Shown here: positions 11,810 to 21,995 of the stretch, in pieces
Layout of the letters: the number at the start of each line of letters is the position of its first letter
Position numbering within the stretch: the stretch's first letter is position 1
Source: Macrophomina tecta
Taxonomy: Eukaryota > Ascomycota > Dothideomycetes > Botryosphaeriales > Botryosphaeriaceae
NCBI GenBank assembly: GCA_024180945.1
Contig: JAKSGN010000033.1
Location: forward strand, 248,001-312,000
Length of the DNA stretch: 64,000 nucleotides
Direction of reading: 5' to 3'
Position numbers and translations under genes: made by a program
Notes under the pieces: model-generated
What the model saw: the letters and a program-made list of their open reading frames with translations, nothing else
Database searches by the model: none
Told to the model about the DNA's origin: nothing

Positions 11810-12899
11810 ATGCCTCCGGTAGGCAGTTGACGATTTGGACTGTTGCTAAATTCTACTAATCTGCTGCCCAGCGCACCTTCACCAACCCGGCGCCTAAGGT
11901 CAGCTGCTCCGCCGCCGCCTCGCTACGACCGTCGCGGCCACCAAATTCGACTTGAATCACCGCTAAAACTATTCCACACAGACCGAGAGCGCTCGGGAGG
12001 CTGCCAAGAACTTCTTTTGTGCGTTCTTCCTCTGCTGCTCTTTGGCCCATCGCTAACCCAACACCACTTCAGGCGAGCTGTGCCAAAAGGGCTACCAGCG
12101 CCACAACGAATATGAAGCCCACATGTCCTCGTATGACCACCAACACAAGAAGGAAAGAAGAAACCCCATTGACTACACACCCCTTCCAGATTCATGCACT
12201 GCACGAACGTGGTAATAGAGACCAAGCACCAACACCACCAACACCCGCCCCCTTCCCTCCAATCTCTCTCCGCCTTCCCTTCCCTCCTTGAGCCCGCGAA
12301 TTTCGATCCTTAAAAGAAAATTAAAATAAACCCCTCGCCTAACATCTATCCCTATTCTGTCCCAACAGCGCCTCAAAGACATGAAAGGCATGTCCAAAGA
12401 CCCGCTCGCCGCCGAGAAGGCCCGCCGCGCCGAGCGCGCCCGCGACAAGGAGGCCGGCCTGGTCAAGCTCGACATGTCGTCCGCCACGGCCTCCGCATCC
12501 GGCGCCTCCTCGACAGCCAAGCCGTCCGGGTTCAAGAAGGGCGGGTTCAAGAGCGCGTTTGGCGGAGGAGCGAGCAGCAGCACGACTACGACGCCCGCTG
12601 ACAAGGGCTCCGCGCCGCAGCAGACGAAGGGTGGGTTTAAGAAGGTGTTTGGCGGAGGAGCGGAGGGCGCCGGCAGCGCTGCCCAGGTCGGCGAGAGGGA
12701 TGGCAGGGCGGCGTCTGCGTCCGCGCCGGCGTCTGCTGGTGCAGCGGGAGCGCACGGCGAGGGGGACGACGACTACGAGACGGACAGCGACGAGGACCTG
12801 GACTACGAGAAGTACGACCCGCTGCGCCCGACGGGCTGCCGCGACCCTGAGTGCAACTGCCGGCATGACGTCATTGCGCAGACCATCTTCCCGGTGTAG
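11810..12899 (+). CDS. C2H2 (matrin/U1-like) zinc-finger protein with a non-canonical intron donor
   Basis: Five exons are proposed (11810-11818, 11872-11898, 11982-12018, 12073-12152, 12369-12899), giving about 227 residues. Exons 1-4 join through GT-AG introns into M-P-P-R-T-F-T-N and then a finger with C-x2-C, C-E-L-C followed by H-M-S-S-Y-D-H-Q-H-K-K. This is a C2H2 finger of the type seen in RNA-processing proteins. Exon 5 continues R-L-K-D-M-K, two low-complexity G-F-K-K-x-F-G-G-G repeats, a Ser/Ala-rich linker, an acidic stretch and a C-terminal C-R-D-P-E-C-N-C-R-H motif. The last intron would start with GAAAGA instead of GT. Reading through instead meets a stop 20 codons later. If the donor is dead, translation might begin at Met 12381. 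Function is unknown. Confidence 0.6.
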
Positions 12900-13431
12900 C
12901 GAAGAAGTCGGTACCATCGTTGCAATCGCTTGGCGGTGCGTCGTTTTGTTTCAAGGGTGTACATGGCGTTCTATTGACGGGACAAATTAGGGAGAGGGAG
13001 GGAAGATATATACCCGAGAAGCTTTCAGAAACACAAGATAAGCAATGCATCATCGCACAACAGCACCGTCGAGACCATTTCCTTCATGACTGGAAGTCTT
13101 TCGTCATAAGAAGAGTTGTCTTCCCTTTCCATGTACTGCAAAGTCCCGAAACCTCTTTCATCTTTTCGCCTAAAAACGCCAGTACTCCCTGCCTGCTTGG
13201 CTGCCTGCATGCATAGCAGCCTCGTCTTTGAAGCCCGACCGAAATCCCGAGGCCTCCCGTAATAAGACAGGGGAAAAAAAAAAAAAAAAAGACAAAAAAC
13301 AAGCAGTCGCCAGTGCCTGACCATCGCAGGTCCGGAACTTCCGGTGGGAAGTTGGTCCCCTCGCACTCCCGAAAACACGCCCACCACACAGCACCCACGA
13401 AGCACTCACAAACCAAGCCCACCCCACCCCA
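12900..13431. other. Convergent 3' intergenic region with poly-A tract
   Basis: It separates the 3' ends of the zinc-finger gene and the RING-CH gene. A run of about 17 A at 13274-13290 (T-run on the minus strand) is the only notable element. No gene is recognised. Confidence 0.5.
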
Positions 13432-15036
13432 TCACCTCTCCACAATTTTCCCCTTCTTCTTATCAAAATCCAACACCTTCCGCTTTCGATGATTCTGCGC
13501 CATCTTCCACCGCACATACAACAACACCGCGTCCTTGACCGCCACGAACAGACAGCCGCCCACCAAGCTGCGCGCCCACCGCTGCTGCAAGAACCCCGTC
13601 GGCCTCCCCGACGCAGGCGGCGTGACCCAACTCCTGGGCAGGCCGAGGCGGATCAGCTCGCCGACGGCGGCGGCGATGGAGGGGAAGACGAGCGCGCCGA
13701 GCACCGTGTCGGCGATGTTGGTCGTCTGATTGATGAGGTTGCGCTCGCGGTGGACAGCGCGGGGCCGGCGGGGGTGTTGCTGGTGTGCGGCGTGCTGCGC
13801 GTCCTGCTGCTGGTGCGGCTGGGGAGCCGCAGCGTTGTCGTCCAGCGGCGGGGCGTCGAAGGCTGGAGCGGCGGGGTGGTCGGCGCCGGCGGGCCACTGC
13901 GGCACGCCGGGGAGGTCGTGGAAGTCGTCGTGGAAGTGCTCGTCGTCCTCGTCGCCCTCCTCGACAATGTCCAGGCGCAGCTCGAAGATGTTGTCCTCGT
14001 CGGCGGGGAAGTCGTCGGCCGGGTTGTCGCCGTTGGCCTGCTCGCCGTCTGTTTCGCCGGCGCGGGGCTGGATTTCCTTCAGCCATTGCCGTTGCCGGGC
14101 GCCCCAGACTCTGTCCATGTAGTTGTTGTAGAGGCCCCGGATGTAGGGGAGGAGGGAGAAGGAGAGGGCGGCGCTGGGCGGCCAGTGGCCCATGTTGAGG
14201 AATTCGTCGCCGGCGTTCGAGGAGGCGAGGAACACGACCGGGAGGATGGGCAGGATGCTGTCGGCGATTGAGACGCGGGAGGCGATCAGGATAGGCGGGA
14301 TGGCGGAGAGGCCGAAGTGCAGACGGGCATGCTGGAAGAAGCGGGTCACAGCAGCGAGGGCCACGGAATCGTGCGCATGGTTGCGGAATACGGCCGGAGC
14401 CTGGTGCAGCGGCTTCAAGATGCGATAGCCATCCTCGAGACCAAACAGGGCGTAGACGGTGCTCACGCCATGCATGAAGCAGGCCTGGTAGACGGTGTAT
14501 CCCAGCACGCCCATAGTGCCCGGCAGGATCAACATGCCCGTCAAGCGCTCGATTGCGCGCACGCCATTGACGACCTTGCTGGTCGGGCGCTTCAGGTGGA
14601 TCTCGTTCTTGCACTGGGGGCACTTGATCTTGGAGCCGGTGCCAGCCTGGCGGCGGGCATTGGGAGCTTCCTGGCTGGCGACCCAGTCGAGCAGACAGTC
14701 CTCATGGGCGACAAGGGCGCACGGGCACGGGCTGCGCCAGGCCGACGAGCCGGGGCCATCTTCGGTCTCGTCGTTGAAGCAGATCCAGCACTTGCGCGGC
14801 TCGTCTTCCTCGTTGTGCTGCGGCTGAGCGGGGGCGCGCTCGGCCTCGGGCCTCTGCGATGCGGTGTTCCTGGGCAGGTTGAAGGCGCTGTCGAACAGGA
14901 CGGTGTCGGAGTCGACGGAGGCTGTGGAGCGGGACTCGCTGTCGGCGCGCGGGGTGCTGGCATGGTCGGCGGAGGCTCCCTGCTCGCGGGGCGATGTGCG
15001 GCGCTGCGAGGCCTGGCGGGGAGGTAGAGATGCCAT
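13432..15036 (-). CDS. RING-CH (MARCH-like) multi-pass membrane E3 ligase
   Basis: A single-exon frame of 534 residues from Met at 15036. This start was chosen over in-frame upstream Mets because those lie in the shared promoter with the divergent gene. A Ser/Thr-rich N-terminus precedes a RING-CH domain. C83-x2-C86 is followed by a C104-x-C106 pair, H111-x2-C114, W118 and C139-x2-C142, which is the C4HC3 arrangement of membrane-bound E3 ubiquitin ligases. Four to five hydrophobic segments follow (about 160-195, 235-290, 310-330, 450-480 and 500-520). Between them is an acidic, Asp/Glu-rich and Gln/His-rich cytosolic loop. Such proteins ubiquitinate membrane substrates at the ER, Golgi or mitochondria. 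The compartment here is not decidable from sequence. Confidence 0.8.
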   Translation of the reverse strand: MASLPPRQASQRRTSPREQGASADHASTPRADSESRSTASVDSDTVLFDSAFNLPRNTASQRPEAERAPAQPQHNEEDEPRKCWICFNDETEDGPGSSAWRSPCPCALVAHEDCLLDWVASQEAPNARRQAGTGSKIKCPQCKNEIHLKRPTSKVVNGVRAIERLTGMLILPGTMGVLGYTVYQACFMHGVSTVYALFGLEDGYRILKPLHQAPAVFRNHAHDSVALAAVTRFFQHARLHFGLSAIPPILIASRVSIADSILPILPVVFLASSNAGDEFLNMGHWPPSAALSFSLLPYIRGLYNNYMDRVWGARQRQWLKEIQPRAGETDGEQANGDNPADDFPADEDNIFELRLDIVEEGDEDDEHFHDDFHDLPGVPQWPAGADHPAAPAFDAPPLDDNAAAPQPHQQQDAQHAAHQQHPRRPRAVHRERNLINQTTNIADTVLGALVFPSIAAAVGELIRLGLPRSWVTPPASGRPTGFLQQRWARSLVGGCLFVAVKDAVLLYVRWKMAQNHRKRKVLDFDKKKGKIVER

Positions 15037-15457
15037 GGTGGGTAGTGTGCGGTCAGGTGCGGCGATGCGGGTGGAACAAGCGGGGGCCGTGCTAAGACGA
15101 CATAGGCGACGAGGCTCGCGCGAAAGCAGCAGTGAAAGAAAAGGCAGCCGGCAGAGCAGCGAGGAGGTTGTGGAGTTGGACGCTTGCTGGGCGGGCGTCG
15201 ATGTCATCCGCCGGAGCTCGGCTACAGTCGCGGCAGAACTGAGTGACGCGCTGCCCTTCGTTTTTTGCCGCGTCCACGGCCCACCACCGCGCACCCTCGC
15301 CCACGCGCCCACCTGACCCTGCCAACAGCCGACACTCCGATCGCGGATCGCCTGGCGCTCGCATGCGAACAGAGCCCACTTGAAGCAGACAGCGGGCCAT
15401 GAGCCTGGCGTAGAAAATTCCCCGACTCCATCACCTGGCGTCGACGGCGGCGACACA
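15037..15457. promoter_or_regulatory. Divergent promoter between RING-CH and WD40 genes
   Basis: About 420 bp lie between two head-to-head starts. The region is GC-rich with no TATA-like sequence that I can place with confidence, as expected for housekeeping genes. Both flanking frames stay open into it, so transcript leaders probably overlap here. Confidence 0.5.
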
Positions 15458-17746
15458 ATGGCTACCCGGCGAACATCCGGCAGAGCACGTCCGGCCAAGC
15501 GCTACACCAACGACGCTTTCGAAGGCCTTGATATTGACGACGAAGCCACGGGCAGCGACCTCTTCGCCCAAGAAGGCGACGACTCTGGTGATGACGATGA
15601 ATTTGACGCCGCGGCTGCTGATGACGAGCCAGATGTTGAGGATGACGTCTCTGAGGGCGTCGCGTCCGGAGAAGACGACGACGGAGATGGCGACGAGATG
15701 CTCAGTGACGATGAGATTATAGGCGGCGAAGAAGCTCGTCCTCCTCGCCGCAGGCCAACGTCAAAGGGAGGGAAGCCTATCAAACCCGGCTTTGTCCAGC
15801 GGGCTGAGGCGTCTTCCTTCAAGACGGGCAGCTTTAGTTCGCTGCCCTCCCGCGCTCACGAACACAAAGAACCTGAGGCCAAGGCTTCCTCAAGAGGCGT
15901 CCCTGAAATGTACCACAATACCGGTAAGGATACTAGAATTCTGAATCTCTTTGGTCCGGGCAAAGACGACGTCATCCCAGCAACATCAGCTCGAGATAAA
16001 TGGCATGATGAGCCTGTTCTTCCGAGTAGGAGAGTCAACAAGCACGGCGAAGGTGGCTTGGCCTTCAGCACGAATTACACCCGAGCCATCAGGGATCATG
16101 AAGCAGACAAAGGCTGGGAGTGGTACTATGAGCATGGTGGAGAGCACGCCATCAAGTCACGGCAGAAGACCGAAAAACTATCTGCAAGCGATGCGGCTGC
16201 TTACCTGCCGCACACGGACAAGCCGGACCAGGAAGTACTGCTGGGTCCATTCAAGAACCAGAGGCCGATGAAGGTTCCGGCAGGCGGGGTAGTCAATCTT
16301 GGCGAGGCATGGGCCAGATATGCCTACAAAACGAATGGGGGGGAGGAAACTCCGAACACCGCCAAAGGCACTCCTCTCAGACAGGCATGGCTGTTCAACT
16401 TGGGAGGCAAGGTTCATTGTCTTGAATGGGTTCCGTGGCAGGACAAGTCACAGTACATCTCTGCAGCAGCATTGCAACGGCCAAAGACTTACAAATCCAC
16501 CGAGAACTACTCGGCTCCAGGCTTTGCGCCCGCTGCGCCCACTCCTGCCTCTATATTGATATGGAGAATCAACCCCACCGATGACGGAAGACTTGATTTC
16601 GATAACCCTCCACAGCTCGATTTGGCAGTATGCACGAACTGGGGGACAGTGCGTACTATAAAGTGGTGTCCGGTACCACGGAGAAAAGAAGAGAATGGCG
16701 ACGAGGTGCATCTTCCACTGCTGGCTGGAGTCTGGGGCGATGGCAGGGTGCGGGTCTTGGATATCAGGTATCCCAAGTCTTCTACCACCCAGCACCTTCA
16801 TTTCCGCTCAGCAGCCTTCGAGTCCAAGCCGCCAGACTGCGTCTTTACGAGTGTCGCGTGGATGTCGAGCAAGCATCTGGCCTGTGGATGCTCCAATGGA
16901 AGTTTCGCAATCCTAGACATCTCCGATTCTATACTGTCGGGCGAAGACGCTGCTCCCCGGCCGATCCTGTATAAGAGTATCCATAGCAGCTACGTCCTCA
17001 GTATTGCAGCAGCCTACCCCTCGCATCCGCACTACATAGCAACAAGCGGCATGGACGGCTTCCTCTCTCTCGTGGACATTCGAGCCCCGAACCAAGACAT
17101 AACCTTCTCCCAGCGCTCACGAACGGGCAGTGCGCCGCTGGAATGGCATGACATGGCCCAGAGCTTTCTTACGTGCGACGAGAATTATACGCTCCTTGCT
17201 CTCTCCCTCCGACGATTCCACGTCAACATGAGCGTCGGTCGTGCGAACAGCAACATCCAAGCCATCGCGGCCAGTCCTGTCCACCCCTTCACCCTCATCG
17301 GCTGCACGGATGGCATGGCCATCTCGACCAACCCGATGCGCAAGGTGCTCATCGCCAAGGCGGAGATGTGGCATCAGACGTGGTTCATGCACGAATGGCG
17401 TCGCGCCATGGACCACAACGGCATCGTCGACGAGGCTTCAGCAGCTGCCGACACCCGCAGCGACATGAAGAAGCCACCGGAGAAGGTCCTGAAGGCGCAG
17501 CCGAAGATGGAGTTGAAGCATCCGGGACCGATGAGCCGGATCATCGATGGGTTCAAGGCAGAGGTGTACAAGCTCTGGGTGGAGCAGGGTCTGCCGAACC
17601 AGTATGAGGGCGTCGTCTACAATACAATCTATGAGGAGGAGACGGCCGCGACACAAGTCGCGTGGAATCCGAATCTGTGGTGTGGTGGATGGGCAGCGGC
17701 GGGTATGGGAGATGGGCTGATCAGAGTTGAGGATCTGGCTCTGTAA
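15458..17746 (+). CDS. WD40 protein, probable TFIIIC subunit (Sfc6/Tfc6-like)
   Basis: A single-exon frame of 762 residues from ATG at 15458, which follows a CACA context. The N-terminus has a basic R-R-T-S-G-R-A-R-P-A-K-R patch, then a strongly acidic region (about residues 25-90). The C-terminal two thirds contain degenerate WD40 blades, such as T-S-G-M-D-G-F-L-S-L-V-D-I-R and L-A-C-G-C-S-N-G-S-F-A-I-L-D-I. A late conserved segment W-H-Q-T-W-F-M-H-E-W-R-R follows. This layout fits the fungal TFIIIC beta-propeller subunit that helps recruit RNA polymerase III to tRNA genes. Another chromatin-associated WD40 protein cannot be excluded. It is transcribed away from the RING-CH gene. Confidence 0.6.
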   Translation: MATRRTSGRARPAKRYTNDAFEGLDIDDEATGSDLFAQEGDDSGDDDEFDAAAADDEPDVEDDVSEGVASGEDDDGDGDEMLSDDEIIGGEEARPPRRRPTSKGGKPIKPGFVQRAEASSFKTGSFSSLPSRAHEHKEPEAKASSRGVPEMYHNTGKDTRILNLFGPGKDDVIPATSARDKWHDEPVLPSRRVNKHGEGGLAFSTNYTRAIRDHEADKGWEWYYEHGGEHAIKSRQKTEKLSASDAAAYLPHTDKPDQEVLLGPFKNQRPMKVPAGGVVNLGEAWARYAYKTNGGEETPNTAKGTPLRQAWLFNLGGKVHCLEWVPWQDKSQYISAAALQRPKTYKSTENYSAPGFAPAAPTPASILIWRINPTDDGRLDFDNPPQLDLAVCTNWGTVRTIKWCPVPRRKEENGDEVHLPLLAGVWGDGRVRVLDIRYPKSSTTQHLHFRSAAFESKPPDCVFTSVAWMSSKHLACGCSNGSFAILDISDSILSGEDAAPRPILYKSIHSSYVLSIAAAYPSHPHYIATSGMDGFLSLVDIRAPNQDITFSQRSRTGSAPLEWHDMAQSFLTCDENYTLLALSLRRFHVNMSVGRANSNIQAIAASPVHPFTLIGCTDGMAISTNPMRKVLIAKAEMWHQTWFMHEWRRAMDHNGIVDEASAAADTRSDMKKPPEKVLKAQPKMELKHPGPMSRIIDGFKAEVYKLWVEQGLPNQYEGVVYNTIYEEETAATQVAWNPNLWCGGWAAAGMGDGLIRVEDLAL

Positions 17747-18244
17747 TGGAGCAGATGTACAAGGGCGTCGGTTCAGGCCCAGGTCCAAGTTCAGAAAGGA
17801 GGGGGGGAATGATTTCATGGTGCTTCTGATCTTCTGATTCCGACTTAGCCATGGGTCAGCAAATCCTCATTCACCCATTGAAGGAATTGGCAAGAGAAAA
17901 GTTTCTGACGGACTAACGAAGTTTTACTGGCATCCTCACCCTTTGATAGATATATGGAGTACCATAGACTCAAATGAAGCCAAAGGGACGGATATACCGG
18001 CCCCTTACTCCTTTTGCAGATTGGTATCGGAGTTCATGAGCTGAAATACGGAGGGATAACAGCCCAACTCGGTGCTCTTTGTTCTAGATAAAGATGATCA
18101 CGTTATGAGCGCTGGAGTATTTACTCCAGAGGCGAGTGCAGGTCGCTAATTTGCACAAGAAAGTACCGTCCTTAATATATATGGATGTTGAATAGGCTCG
18201 ACGAAACAGTGTGGAATGGTTCGCAGATCCGACGTAGCGAGATT
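17747..18244. other. Convergent 3' intergenic region
   Basis: It separates the 3' ends of the WD40 gene and the zinc-cluster regulator. No open frame of interest and no clear signal beyond AT-rich 3'-UTR-like sequence. Confidence 0.5.
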
Positions 18245-19498
18245 CTACATATACAAAGAATCGTCTTTGACTCCCTCTAAGCCGTACCTTGCGAGGAAAC
18301 CGGTTCCCAGCCATCGCATCGTCGGCTCTACTCCCCAGAGCATTGCCATTAGTAGCGCTCCGAGCTCATCTAAGTCACTTGGTGTTGCCTTCGCCATATC
18401 CTCATCCCAATGGGTTATTCGCACCTCGAGCGGCTCCCTCTCGCTGTATGCCATCTGCCAGCCGTACTCCGATTGCGCATTCCACAGAGCCGCTTGAGCG
18501 GTGAAGCTAAGCCGTAAGTCTTGGGGTCTGTCATAGTCGAGCTTTAAGAAACTGTAGACGCCCTTCAACATAAGCGTTGTAATCACTGTCCGTCGGCTGC
18601 TCTCTTGGGCCAGCCAGCGCGGCCAGTCCGAAGTGCGGCCTTGTGGCGCAAGAGATGTCCCGGCTGAGGGCGGTGATAAAGGGGCCAGATGAAGCGTGCT
18701 TGATCTAAGCTGCTCTGCCCACATGATCAGGATTGCTTCATCGGCCTCCGCCTGGGCCCGCAGATGGATATCCCCGTCAAAGAGTCTAATCGTCTGGTAG
18801 AGCAGCAAAGCTTGCAGCGCTGCGAGCAGATCCATTCTCGAGACTAAGAATGGATCGGTGCTAGTAATAAGCTGCTGCGACTTTTGTTTCACGCTGTGGA
18901 ATATAAACTCCTGGTTATCCGCGTTCTTTATACAATATAGGGCGCATACGCTAAGCGCGTCCTGTAAGGCCGGAGGCTTCCTCTCTTGGAACAGACGACG
19001 GTGGATGAACATCGTCTGTGCCTGCTCGGCAAAGGTCTTTGGGATGGCTGCCAGTCGCTTTGCCGCGAACTCCACGCGAGCCTGGAGCCTCGCGTCTGAG
19101 GTGATCTGTCCGGGTTCGGGCGAGGTGCGCTGGGCCATGATGTCCCCGATGACAGCAGGATGGAAGATATCGCCGGCTGGCATCTCCGGAAGATCGAATG
19201 GATCGTTCCCAAATTGAAGGAATGCGTTGTCCACGCTCGGCGTGGGCCTTAGCGCGGTGAGTGCGGCGCTCCTGTGTTGGTCTGAGTAACTAAGCGCCTC
19301 CTCCGCAAAGGACTCCGCAAATCCGGCGTCTTGATCCCACTGATCTCTCGTGGTCTCCAAATTCCGATCGAAGATTCGCCCGGGAAAATCACAGTCGATC
19401 TTTCTCTCCCGGCAACGGCGGCATTTTGGGAACCCTTGGTCGCATCTTCGCTTAGAGCGGACGCACGCAAGACAAGATTTCTGGCGTGATGAAGACAT
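18245..19498 (-). CDS. Zn2Cys6 transcription factor
   Basis: A single-exon frame of 417 residues. The N-terminus holds a complete Gal4-type binuclear cluster, C9-x2-C12-x6-C19-x6-C26-x2-C29-x6-C36, with the basic R-S-K-R-R loop after C12. After that come a linker and a mostly helical Leu-rich region without a recognisable fungal_trans domain signature. The protein is shorter than most family members (500-900 residues). Zinc-cluster proteins bind CGG half-sites. The gene's own upstream region has CGGAACTCCG at 19621-19630, a possible autoregulatory site. It lies next to several oxidoreductase and small-enzyme genes, so a pathway-specific regulator is plausible but unproven. Confidence 0.9.
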   Translation of the reverse strand: MSSSRQKSCLACVRSKRRCDQGFPKCRRCRERKIDCDFPGRIFDRNLETTRDQWDQDAGFAESFAEEALSYSDQHRSAALTALRPTPSVDNAFLQFGNDPFDLPEMPAGDIFHPAVIGDIMAQRTSPEPGQITSDARLQARVEFAAKRLAAIPKTFAEQAQTMFIHRRLFQERKPPALQDALSVCALYCIKNADNQEFIFHSVKQKSQQLITSTDPFLVSRMDLLAALQALLLYQTIRLFDGDIHLRAQAEADEAILIMWAEQLRSSTLHLAPLSPPSAGTSLAPQGRTSDWPRWLAQESSRRTVITTLMLKGVYSFLKLDYDRPQDLRLSFTAQAALWNAQSEYGWQMAYSEREPLEVRITHWDEDMAKATPSDLDELGALLMAMLWGVEPTMRWLGTGFLARYGLEGVKDDSLYM

Positions 19499-19981
19499 TC
19501 TAGCGAATCAGTCTTTGCGATATTGTAGCGGGTGGCAGGAGCCGCACGTAGTGGCAGAATATCCGCCACGTTTGGCGCGGAGGTCTGTGGAGGCGGTGTG
19601 GTTAAGCTTGCGGAGCTCAGCGGAACTCCGTCCGCTAAACCGGCCAGACTATGGCGCGTGGGCTAACCCAATGCAAAACGACGGGCCAGGACCAGTGGCG
19701 CCGGAAATAGTGGCGCCATTCTCTCAACTCCCTTGCAAGGTCCGCAACCTGCTCTGCACTTGGCGCAAAGTTGTTGGGAAAAGCCATGGCTTTCCGGGCC
19801 AGGTCGTGGCTGCTTGTATTGCAGACACAATGCTTTTATACCACGTCCACTCTGCAAGGGCATCAACGCCGCCAATAAACAAGTCTTATTTCGAAGGAGA
19901 ATTTCCATCTTAGCTTTCAGCACGTTGCCCTACAGCACTGGTCTCATAAAGCGCCATCTTCTAACATTCAAACGGGACACA
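19499..19981. promoter_or_regulatory. Divergent promoter of the zinc-cluster regulator and NTF2-like gene
   Basis: This 480-bp head-to-head region carries CGGAACTCCG (19621-19630), an inverted CGG-N4-CCG pair, beside GCGGAGCTC and CCGTCCGC. It also has a duplicated AGTGGCGCC about 17 bp apart near 19693-19718. CGG inverted pairs are the usual target of Zn2Cys6 dimers. Binding by the adjacent regulator is inference. Confidence 0.45.
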
Positions 19982-20441
19982 ATGTCGGCTCAGCAACAGT
20001 CCCTCGGCGAGTGGGTTGAGCGTGTCAATCATGATATTTTCTACCAGCAAAACGAGGAAGTCTTCAATAAGGCTGTAAATGAGGACATTGATTCCGGTCT
20101 CGTCGTTAGGTATTCAACCAAGGGCCGCCCAATTTTATGCCAAAGTCTGACCTTAGCCCGCGATTAGGCTCAACCACTCGGTTTACAACTACGAGCAGTT
20201 TAAGGGAGGCCTCGGCCATATCCGAAATACAGGCTATATGGTTCTACATAGTGTCTCTGAGGTCGCCAAGTGGGACGACTCGGAGAAGAGGGGCGGCGTG
20301 GTAGCGCATATGACCGAGTTCACAACCAAGGACAATACAACCGGAAAGGAGACCAGAAAAACCAGCCTGGTGGTCTCTGCGGTCAAGTGGATTGACGGAA
20401 GGAGGAAGATCACCGAGCTGACTGAGGTGGAAAACGAGTGA
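19982..20441 (+). CDS. Small NTF2/SnoaL-like protein
   Basis: Two exons (19982-20109 and 20168-20441, a 58-nt GTATTC...TTAG intron) give 133 residues. The splice restores a continuous reading through V-V-R-L-N-H-S-V-Y-N-Y-E-Q-F-K-G. Without splicing, the first frame stops 18 codons after the donor. The length, an aromatic-rich middle and a C-terminal strand pattern with T-S-L-V-V-S-A-V-K-W-I-D-G are compatible with the NTF2-like cone fold used by SnoaL-type cyclases and by many functionless fungal relatives. I see no catalytic signature that fixes the activity. It is divergent from the zinc-cluster gene and followed by an SDR on the opposite strand. Confidence 0.65.
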
Positions 20442-21128
20442 ACAGACGCAGGGCTGAACAAGGCTGGAACTTCGATAGTAGTTAGGCCGCGTAGATAGCA
20501 GAGACGTCAATTCCGTCACTTGTTCACCACCATTTATAGCCCTGTACATCTATGTCATTAGCCCGGCCTGTCTTTGCTTATTACATTGGCCTCAATCAAA
20601 ACTCTCTTCCCACGCCTTCCCAAGGAATGCTACCGTCCGTATGGCGTTTTCCAAGTTACACGGAGATCAGTATCTCTAGCAGTTAATAATTAAGGCTGAA
20701 ATCAAAATTCTCTCCCGGTTCCGCTCCCTATGTCACTCCCAGATGCCCAAAAACTGACCGTGCACTGCAACACGGCCCCTTCCTCCAGCATCGCCATGAC
20801 ATCCCTCTGGTCCACTGTTCATCACTTGAGATTGTTCGCCCTTGGGATCAGCTTCCCTACATCTCGCAACCTGGCTCATCTCGACCACATACTGGCGCTG
20901 CACTTGGAGGCAAGGCTTTATCTGAGCAACTATATTTCTCAGAAGCTCTTAATTGGATTGCTATCTCCCTCGGACTCGGCTTGAAGGCCTTCAGAGAATT
21001 CTCTACGTCTCACTTCGCCGTTTTACATTAACGACAATGTCGCTGGCTCGGATCGGCGCCAACTCTAATTTCCTTCATCTAACCAATGCTGAATAGACTC
21101 AGACTCCGTATTCGCGTGCCTGAGATAC
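20442..21128. other. Intergenic, nothing recognised
   Basis: About 690 bp between the 3' ends of the NTF2-like gene and the SDR gene. Only short chance frames. Confidence 0.5.
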
Positions 21129-21995
21129 CTATCCATGAGTAGGTACAACTTTCAGCACGATCTTCCCCAAATTCTTATCGTTCTGGAAATCATCTTTCAT
21201 GGCCACCAGCTCATCCACGTCCCAGCTACTCATCACAAATCTCCCATGCAGAAAGCCCGCTTGTGGACTCGCCAACCATACCGCGAAACCGGCCGGCAGA
21301 CTCATATCGTCCCATGGCAAAGTGTGCTCGTCCATCCCTAAAGCCTTTGCTGGATCCGTGAGGACTACCCCTGGGTGGAAACTGTGGACGCGCAGGCCGG
21401 TGCCTTCGTACTCAGCCGCGACATGGCGTAAAAAGGTCGTATTGCTAAGCTTGCTCGCGGCATACAATGAAGTTGACGGAGCGAGCAGATGAGCCGCGTT
21501 GCTCGAGACGTCGAGAATCACCTTGTCGGACCGGCAAGCCGGATCGGCAGGGTTTACCTGCTTGAGATAGGCACGCAGTACATTGAAATTGCCGACGAAG
21601 TTGGTGTCGATGACGGCGCGGACCTGGCTGAGCGAGTGAGAAAGGGCGGGGATGCCCATTAAGGGATTTGCCGCGCTGAGGACGAGGATGTCAATGTCCT
21701 TGCCAGATCTGAGGCTCTGGCGGACGGCGGCGAAGACCTTTTCCACGCTTTCTTCATTTCCAATGTCGAGGCTGTGCGTCAGAATATCGGCCCATGATAT
21801 CTCCGCGCGTAGCCTTTCCGCGCTGGCTTGGAGGACGTCAAGCCGGCGGCCGGTGAGAACCAGAGTCGAGGCTCCGGCGAGGGCGAAGGCGCGAGCGATG
21901 GCGTATCCAATGCCTGTACCACCGCTCGTAATAAAGACCGTCTTATCCGCAGCGGAGTTGGCAGGGTTGAGAGGAGATATCGCTGGATACTGCAT
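21129..21995 (-). CDS. Short-chain dehydrogenase/reductase
   Basis: A single-exon frame of 288 residues, the normal size for a classical SDR. The Rossmann glycine motif T-S-G-G-T-G-I-G is at residues 23-30. An N-A-G-like turn (S-A-A-N) is near 107-110, the catalytic Ser is in D-V-S-S-N near 164, and Y-A-A-S-K supplies Tyr178 and Lys182. A G-R-R segment after strand 2 (residues 49-51) suggests NADP(H). The substrate cannot be told. Its neighbours are a zinc-cluster regulator, the NTF2-like protein, a decayed GST, an MDR reductase and an ABM protein. Confidence 0.85.
   Translation of the reverse strand: MQYPAISPLNPANSAADKTVFITSGGTGIGYAIARAFALAGASTLVLTGRRLDVLQASAERLRAEISWADILTHSLDIGNEESVEKVFAAVRQSLRSGKDIDILVLSAANPLMGIPALSHSLSQVRAVIDTNFVGNFNVLRAYLKQVNPADPACRSDKVILDVSSNAAHLLAPSTSLYAASKLSNTTFLRHVAAEYEGTGLRVHSFHPGVVLTDPAKALGMDEHTLPWDDMSLPAGFAVWLASPQAGFLHGRFVMSSWDVDELVAMKDDFQNDKNLGKIVLKVVPTHG

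Noticed and set aside
13463..14623. 386-codon Arg/Pro-rich frame inside the RING-CH gene
   Set aside because: GC-rich shadow frame on the same strand; the other frame has a RING-CH domain and membrane helices.
15037..15498. N-terminal extension of the RING-CH frame to 15498
   Set aside because: It would overlap the start of the divergent WD40 gene and has no family character.
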